Source of the DNA: Thermovenabulum gondwanense
GTDB taxonomy: Bacteria; Bacillota; Thermosediminibacteria; Thermosediminibacterales; Thermosediminibacteraceae
Direction of reading: 5' to 3'
Length of the DNA: 64,000 nucleotides
Assembly (NCBI RefSeq): GCF_001601575.1
Contig: NZ_LOHZ01000044.1
Coordinates: 1-64,000 of the forward strand
The notes beneath the pieces were generated by a model. That model was not told the origin of the DNA. It was given only the letters and a program-made list of their open reading frames with translations, and searched no databases. A program made the translations under genes and the position numbers. Below are positions 59,290 to 64,000 of the stretch, piece by piece (the first letter of the stretch is position 1; each line of letters opens with the position of its first letter).

Positions 59290-59880
59290 TTATATTTTCA
59301 TGATTTCGTCGAATTTGTTATTAATTATTATGTATTTTGCTATTTCTACCATATTTTTTCTAAAGTCCATGCTTAATTTTTGCATTTTTTTATAAGCCTC
59401 TTTTTCACTTAATTTGTATTTTTCCATTATAATTCCCTTTGCTATTTCAATAATTTTTCTGCTTTCCAATTTATTTTTTAATTCATTATTTTCTTCTTTT
59501 AATTTTTTATAACTGGACCATTTTGCAATAGCCATATTTAATGCAGGTAAAATATCCTCTTCCTTAATCGGTTTTACCAAATATCCAAAAATACCTACTA
59601 CAGAAGAAGCTTCCTCAACAAGCTCATATTGGCTATATGCTGTAAGCAATACAACAGGACATATCTCTTCTTCATTAATTATTTTAGCAGCCTCCAATCC
59701 ATCTATACTGCCAGGCATCTTTATATCCATTAAAACCACATCTGGTCTTAAATTCCTCGCCAGATTCACAGCAGTTTCTCCATCAGATGCTTCACCCACT
59801 ATTATGCAATGTTTCTCTTGTAGCATTTCCCTTATATCCATCCTTATTATAGGTTCATCATCTACAATTAAGACCCGCAT
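59290..59880 (-). CDS. eutV: EutV, ANTAR-domain response regulator
   Basis: 196 residues. The receiver domain (1-~120) has VLIVDDEPIIR, the phospho-acceptor Asp in PDVVLMDIKMPG and the Lys in GYLVKPI. A coiled linker (YKKLKEENNELKNKLESRK) leads to the ANTAR domain (IIEIAKGIIMEKYKLSEKEA, YKKMQKLSMDFRKNMVEIA). EutV is an RNA-binding antiterminator activated by EutW when ethanolamine is present. Its target hairpins are about 60 bases past its own stop codon. Confidence 0.95.
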   Translation of the reverse strand: MRVLIVDDEPIIRMDIREMLQEKHCIIVGEASDGETAVNLARNLRPDVVLMDIKMPGSIDGLEAAKIINEEEICPVVLLTAYSQYELVEEASSVVGIFGYLVKPIKEEDILPALNMAIAKWSSYKKLKEENNELKNKLESRKIIEIAKGIIMEKYKLSEKEAYKKMQKLSMDFRKNMVEIAKYIIINNKFDEIMKI

Positions 59881-59900
59881 AATACCCCTTCCTTATTTTT

Positions 59901-61343
59901 TCAAAATCCTACATACTGCAATTTATTTATTAAAGGGAATTTAATTTCTACCATAGCGCCATTATTATTTTTAATATTTATAAAACCTCTCAGGTCCTCT
60001 TCTACCAAGGTTTTTATAATGCTTAGACCTAAATTTTTTGATTTATCAAGGGAAAAATCGCTATTGAAGCCTATACCATCATCTTGAACCAATAAATATA
60101 TTTCATTATTTCTCTCTTTAACCCTTATTATAATTTCTCCCTCGTTTTTCCCAACAAAAGCATGCTCCATAGCATTATGTATTAGTTCATTTATAATAAG
60201 TGCTATAGAAGTAGCCTGTCTTGAAGTAAGCTTTATAAGTTGACAATCTATTTTTATACTTATATTTTTATGAGGGTCGGTCATAAACGAAATCATTTCC
60301 ACTATTTTGCTTATTACATTATTTATATCCACTAATTCCATCTCTTCTTTTGATAAAATGTCGTGTACTACAGCAATACTTAGAATCCTGCTTATACTAT
60401 CATTAAAAGATTTTCTTGCCTTTCTTGATTTAACCCTTCTTGCCTGTATTCTTAACAAACTCGCAACAGTTTGAAGATTATTTTTTATTCTATGATGTAT
60501 CTCTTTCATTACCAACGATTGCAGCATCAATTCCCTTTCCTTTATCCTTATTTCAGTTATATCTCTTATCAGCATCAATGCACCTGCTGTTTCATCAGAA
60601 CTATTTAATGGTATTGAAGTTATTGCTAGATTTAATCCATTTATTTGAGATTCCATATACATTTGCTCCGCAATAAAATCACTTCTAACACCTAATTCAG
60701 GAATTATTTCAGTAATTCTTTTATCTTTCAACTCTTCTCCTAAAAAACCTATTCTATTAAATAAATCCCTCGCAGCATTGTTATAATAGGTAATCGCACC
60801 GTTTTTGTTGACAATTAAAAGTCCATCGGGAAGAATATCAGAAATTCTTCCTTCAGCAAAAGCTAATTTAAAAAGGGTTTCAGAAAGGTGTTCCGTCGTT
60901 TCTATCAGGTCCTTTACCTTTTTCTCCTGAAAAACCTGCTCGGTTATATCCTGTTCCATTATAAGCGTTCCTATGGTTCTTCCGGTTTTAGAAGTAATTG
61001 GGACTACACTTTGTTTTATCGGTACACCTTCCTGGCTTATACCCCTCATTCCTATTGTAGGCAGACCCGTTTGTTGAGTTCTAATTACCGCAGGTTCATT
61101 TTGTTTTAGAGCTAATTGACCAACTACTGAAAAACGGTAAAGGGATTTGGCCGTTCGTGGTTTTGCTTCAGCGACAACAATAGCTGCATCCGGATCTTTT
61201 GTTATGCTATCTATGAAAATATCCGCCTGAGTTAAATCTGCTACAATTTGAAGAACCTCCGAAAGTCTCTCTACAACTTTTATTTCTTCCTGATTTAAAT
61301 CGCTAAATTTTTTACATAATTCTTCTATATGCTTTTGAATCAT
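59901..61343 (-). CDS. eutW: EutW, ethanolamine-responsive sensor histidine kinase
   Basis: About 480 residues; ATG 61343 has GGGTGAAG upstream, so the longer frame to 61400 (overlapping eutS) is not used. The N-terminal ~150 residues form a soluble HisK_N/GAF-like sensor (IVVAEAKPRTAKSLYRFSVV, GVPIKQSVVPITSKTGRTIG). A PAS domain (ILPDGLLIVNKNGAITYYNN) follows. The HisKA_2 phospho-site is LVMKEIHHRIKNNLQTVASL, with ATPase boxes LIINELIHNAMEHAF and VQDDGIGFN. No membrane segment, so it senses cytoplasmic ethanolamine. Confidence 0.94.
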   Translation of the reverse strand: MIQKHIEELCKKFSDLNQEEIKVVERLSEVLQIVADLTQADIFIDSITKDPDAAIVVAEAKPRTAKSLYRFSVVGQLALKQNEPAVIRTQQTGLPTIGMRGISQEGVPIKQSVVPITSKTGRTIGTLIMEQDITEQVFQEKKVKDLIETTEHLSETLFKLAFAEGRISDILPDGLLIVNKNGAITYYNNAARDLFNRIGFLGEELKDKRITEIIPELGVRSDFIAEQMYMESQINGLNLAITSIPLNSSDETAGALMLIRDITEIRIKERELMLQSLVMKEIHHRIKNNLQTVASLLRIQARRVKSRKARKSFNDSISRILSIAVVHDILSKEEMELVDINNVISKIVEMISFMTDPHKNISIKIDCQLIKLTSRQATSIALIINELIHNAMEHAFVGKNEGEIIIRVKERNNEIYLLVQDDGIGFNSDFSLDKSKNLGLSIIKTLVEEDLRGFINIKNNNGAMVEIKFPLINKLQYVGF

Positions 61344-61359
61344 ATTCTTCACCCGCTTA

Positions 61360-61695
61360 TCAACTTTTTGTAATCTGGGCAGGTGTAAAACCCATAGCAT
61401 CTGATAAAAACCTCAACACTTCTTTTAATGCAGCCTCAACAGCAGCAACATCTCCATTTATTACTAACGATCCGCTAAATCTATCTAAAAAACCAATTTC
61501 TACACAAGAAGATTTTATTGCAATATCCGCAGCGATAATAGCACCTTCACCTGGTGTTATCGTCAAAATACCCAAAGCACCTTTAGGATCTAAGCCCAAT
61601 TTTCTATATAAGGATATATCGGGACTCGCTATTAAATGAGCCAATGTAATTTGTTTTCCCGGTACATATTCTTGGATAATTCTCTGTTTATCCAT
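61360..61695 (-). CDS. eutS: EutS/PduU-type circularly permuted BMC shell protein
   Basis: About 111 residues. A longer frame starts at 61740; the ATG at 61695 is correctly placed after GGAGG. The N-terminal [20 protein letters not shown] forms the beta-barrel plug typical of EutS, followed by [20 protein letters not shown] and [20 protein letters not shown] of a permuted BMC domain. Such hexamers are kinked or plugged and help curvature. It is the first gene of the operon, preceding eutW and eutV. Confidence 0.93.
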   Translation of the reverse strand: MDKQRIIQEYVPGKQITLAHLIASPDISLYRKLGLDPKGALGILTITPGEGAIIAADIAIKSSCVEIGFLDRFSGSLVINGDVAAVEAALKEVLRFLSDAMGFTPAQITKS

Positions 61696-61862
61696 CATTT
61701 CCTCCAAATTATATTTTTTTATTTTTATATTATTCTTCATTTTTTCTATAATTCCTCTTTTTAGATTTTAAATATTTTTATAAATCTCAATATATTTTAT
61801 TCTTTGCAACTAAATGTATTTACATAAAAAATTGTAATAAATAAAATAAGCAAAACAATAAA

Positions 61863-61895
61863 AGCCATCCCGCAATTGTAAATTACGAGATGGCT
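61863..61895 (-). terminator. Terminator downstream of copA
   Basis: Arms 61863-61877 and 61881-61895 form a 15-bp stem with one mismatch and a G-U pair, a three-base loop, and a U-rich tail on the minus strand. It lies between copA and the eut operon promoter region. Confidence 0.75.
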
Positions 61896-61902
61896 CAAAT
61901 TT

Positions 61903-61992
61903 TTACTTTTGTTCTCTTTTAAAACTTTCTCTATGCTCATTATTGTTTTTTATGCGATTTTCTTTGGGGCGGTGTAATTCGCAGCAGTCCAT
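61903..61992 (-). CDS. Possible 29-residue Cys/His-containing peptide after copA
   Basis: ATG 61990-61992 to TAA 61903 encodes MDCCELHRPKENR followed by a very charged Asn/Lys/Glu tail. It lies about 60 bases after copA and before the terminator, in the same orientation, and CC-x2-H could bind a metal. No strong ribosome site is present and the frame is open further upstream. It may be chance. Confidence 0.25.
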   Translation of the reverse strand: MDCCELHRPKENRIKNNNEHRESFKREQK

Positions 61993-62050
61993 TTTTTTAC
62001 CCGCAAATTCTTTTTCATTTGCCTTTGCCAGGTTATCTAATAATAAAATT

Positions 62051-64000
62051 TTAAGGTTTAAACCTTCTAAGCCTCAGGGCATTGGTTACAACGGAAACCG
62101 AACTGAAGGCCATTGCTCCCCCGGCTATGGCAGGGCTTAAATATCCCAGTGCAGCAAAGGGAATACCCAGGGTATTATAGATAAATGCCCAGAAGAGGTT
62201 TTGTTTGATATTTCGCATGGTTGCGCGGCTCAGCTTTATTGCCGTAACAATCCCTTTAAGGTCACCGCTCATAAGCGTAATATCAGCCGCTTCGATGGCC
62301 ACATCGGTCCCCGTACCTATCGCAATTCCAACGTCCGCGGCAGCCAGTGCAGGAGCGTCATTGATACCGTCTCCTACCATCGCGGTAATTTTGCCCTGCT
62401 TCTTTAATCTTTCGACTTCTTCCGCCTTATGTTCAGGAAGCACCTCTGCCAGTACGTTTTCAATTCCCACCTGACGTGCTATCGCTTTTGCCGTGCGTTC
62501 ATTGTCGCCGGTTATCATCCATACTTCTATGCCCATTTTTTTCAGCTCTTCAATAACTTTTTTAGAATTTTCTTTTACCGTATCAGCTACTGCCAGAATA
62601 CCTTCAACTATACCATCTACTGCCATTATCATTACCGTCTTACCCTCATTTTCAAGCTTTTCCATCAGCTCTTTAACACCTTCAAAAGAAATGCTTTTTG
62701 CCGTCATGAGCCTTCTGTTGCCGAGATAAACTTCTTTTCCTCTTATTTTTACATATATTCCATGCCCCGGTATTGCCTCAAAATCTTCAGGATCGGAAAG
62801 TTCCATCCCTTTTTCCCTCGCCCTGGTTACTATCGCCTCGCCCAGCGGATGCTCGGAATTTTTCTCCGCTATCGCCGCGAATTTAAGAATTTCATCTTCC
62901 TTTAAACTTCCTACCGAAATTACATCCGTCACTTCAGGTTTTCCCTTGGTAATTGTGCCGGTCTTATCGAGAATCAATGCTTTTATCCTGTGGGCTCTTT
63001 CAAGATGTTCCCCGCCTTTAATAAGCACTCCGTATTCGGCACCTTTCCCGGTACCTACCATCACCGAGGTAGGAGTAGCAAGCCCAAGGGCACAGGGGCA
63101 AGCTATTACAAGAACCGATACCGCATTTATAAGGCCTGCGGTAAAATTATGGAAAACAAAATTCCAAACTGCAAAAGTCACTAAAGTAATAAATATTACC
63201 GCCGGAACAAAAACTCCTGCAATGCTATCAGCTAATTTTTGAATGGGCGCTTTTGAACCCTGGGCTTCTTCGACCAGCTTTACTATTTGTGAAAGCACGG
63301 TATCCTTGCCAACTTTTGTGGCTTTAAACTTGAAAGTGCCCATTTTATTTATGGTAGCTCCTATTACTTGATCCCCCGCCTTTTTCTCAGCCGGAATGCT
63401 TTCGCCGGTAATCATTGATTCGTCAACAGCAGAATAACCTTCTATAATAACACCATCCACCGGTATTTTTTCTCCCGGCCTTACTACAATTACATCGCCC
63501 ACTTCCACCTGTTCTACCGGTATTTCTATTTCTTGATTATTTCTAATTACCCTGGCGGTTTTAGGCTGTAAACCCATCAATTTTCTTATCGCTTCAGAGG
63601 TCTTGCCTTTAGCTACTGCTTCCAAATATTTTCCCAGGGTAATTAGAGTAATAATAACGGCAGAGGCTTCAAAGTAAAGGTGGTAATGAATCTTTTCCAT
63701 GGGAAGGACAAAAATGTTGTATAAGCTATAAAAATATGCGGCACTGGTACCCATTGCTATTAAAACATCCATATTTGCCGATCCGTTTTTTAGGGTATGA
63801 AAGGCTCCCCGGTAATATCTGTAGCCTATAATAAATTGCACGGGAGTAGCAAGCAATACTTGAAACCAGGGATTGTCAAGAATTCCTCCATGCCAGCCCA
63901 TTACCCTGAATACCATGGAAAGTAGAAGTGGAACGGTAAGTATGGAAGAAGTTATAACCAGCCTTCCCAGGGAGGTTATTTCTTTTTCTCTTTCCTGTTT
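62051..64000 (-). CDS. copA: CopA-type copper-translocating P-type ATPase (5' end outside window)
   Basis: 650 codons visible; the frame stays open to the window edge, where it reads [19 protein letters not shown], so the metal-binding N-terminus lies beyond. Visible are the CPC ion-binding motif [15 protein letters not shown], the phosphorylation loop [15 protein letters not shown], the actuator [14 protein letters not shown], the nucleotide-binding [10 protein letters not shown] and GHGIYVKI, and the hinge [20 protein letters not shown]. The HP dipeptide and CPC place it in the P1B-1 group (Cu+ export). The C-terminal membrane segment [16 protein letters not shown] is typical. Confidence 0.95.
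   Translation of the reverse strand, partial: KQEREKEITSLGRLVITSSILTVPLLLSMVFRVMGWHGGILDNPWFQVLLATPVQFIIGYRYYRGAFHTLKNGSANMDVLIAMGTSAAYFYSLYNIFVLPMEKIHYHLYFEASAVIITLITLGKYLEAVAKGKTSEAIRKLMGLQPKTARVIRNNQEIEIPVEQVEVGDVIVVRPGEKIPVDGVIIEGYSAVDESMITGESIPAEKKAGDQVIGATINKMGTFKFKATKVGKDTVLSQIVKLVEEAQGSKAPIQKLADSIAGVFVPAVIFITLVTFAVWNFVFHNFTAGLINAVSVLVIACPCALGLATPTSVMVGTGKGAEYGVLIKGGEHLERAHRIKALILDKTGTITKGKPEVTDVISVGSLKEDEILKFAAIAEKNSEHPLGEAIVTRAREKGMELSDPEDFEAIPGHGIYVKIRGKEVYLGNRRLMTAKSISFEGVKELMEKLENEGKTVMIMAVDGIVEGILAVADTVKENSKKVIEELKKMGIEVWMITGDNERTAKAIARQVGIENVLAEVLPEHKAEEVERLKKQGKITAMVGDGINDAPALAAADVGIAIGTGTDVAIEAADITLMSGDLKGIVTAIKLSRATMRNIKQNLFWAFIYNTLGIPFAALGYLSPAIAGGAMAFSSVSVVTNALRLRRFKP

Larger units (their letters stand above)
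61696..62050. other. Intergenic region between eutS and copA
   Basis: Holds a long terminator hairpin for the copA side (61863-61895), a very short reading frame at 61903-61992 and an AT-rich stretch where the eut operon promoter must lie. I could not identify a convincing -35/-10 pair or a second ANTAR-type hexaloop pair here. Confidence 0.6.

Noticed and set aside
61696-61900. Second ANTAR antiterminator before eutS
   Set aside because: The hairpin at 61863-61895 has a three-base loop and no partner hexaloop; it is better explained as the copA-side terminator.
61943-62140. 65-residue plus-strand frame overlapping the copA 3' end
   Set aside because: No ribosome site, antisense to copA, and biased composition.

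Overview
The window reads as one AT-rich chromosomal segment of a flagellated, spore-former-type low-GC Firmicute. Gene content (TAXI-type TRAP transport, a GlnK/GlnL-like two-component pair, frequent TTG/GTG starts behind strong AGGAGG sites, many short Rho-independent terminators) fits an anaerobic, possibly thermophilic Clostridia lineage such as the Thermoanaerobacterales/Thermosediminibacterales. That placement is inference. No rRNA, tRNA, CRISPR array or intact insertion sequence was seen. Nearly all genes are on the minus strand, apart from the first gene, one remnant, an orphan small ORF, and the TRAP operon plus nitroreductase.

Layout. (1) 0.3-4.1 kb: an unknown membrane protein, a polar amino-acid ABC importer, and a zinc-ribbon protein with an unusually structured mRNA leader. 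(2) 4.1-7.1 kb and 16.7-28.5 kb: two halves of the late-flagellar/competence cluster known from Bacillus (comF, yvyF, flgM, flgN, flgK, flgL, DUF6470, fliW, csrA, hag, flaG, fliD, fliS, fliT). A nucleotidyltransferase/HepT-like pair is inserted before fliW, and a giant triple-glycosyltransferase/TPR protein sits between csrA and hag. The flagellin leader carries two apparent CsrA sites, which closes the FliW-CsrA-flagellin loop. (3) 7.1-16.7 kb: an accessory block separating hag from flaG/fliD. It holds a short LevR-like sigma-54 activator with a DUF2284 protein, a SWIM/SNF2 helicase, PdxA, a methyltransferase, and at least five broken genes, one of which is a 98/100-identical copy of part of an M48 peptidase gene located 6.5 kb away. 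(4) 28.5-35.4 kb: housekeeping genes (hibernation factor, nucleoside kinase, a CoA-disulfide-reductase/rhodanese-TusA-DsrE persulfide module, TPM and LemA membrane proteins). (5) 35.6-42.1 kb: a TAXI TRAP operon, a nitroreductase and a YcbA/YcbB-like two-component system. (6) 42.2-61.7 kb: a 22-gene ethanolamine-utilisation bacterial microcompartment (BMC) operon. (7) The 3' end of the window: a CopA-type P-type ATPase running off the edge.

The BMC operon is the most interesting part. It is a hybrid. It has eut genes (eutS, W, V, A, B, C, L, E, T, J, N, M, H, P) and Pdu-type parts (PduL phosphotransacylase, PduT [Fe-S] shell protein, PduS/RnfC-like reductase, and a flavoprotein). Ethanolamine ammonia-lyase is encoded twice, and the two copies diverge at different conserved motifs. 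One shell protein carries a long charged tail ending in a Rho_N/SAP-like helical domain. A roughly 45-residue module related to the N-termini of EutQ/EutT occurs three times: on EutT, on the flavoprotein, and as a stand-alone 96-residue protein. The operon is controlled by EutW/EutV through a clear dual-hexaloop ANTAR antiterminator in front of eutA. The expected flow is ethanolamine uptake (EutH), deamination to acetaldehyde (EutBC, reactivated by EutA, cofactor made by EutT with electrons from PduS/PduT or the flavoprotein), oxidation to acetyl-CoA (EutE), and conversion to acetyl-phosphate (PduL) inside the shell. No alcohol dehydrogenase and no acetate kinase lie in the locus.
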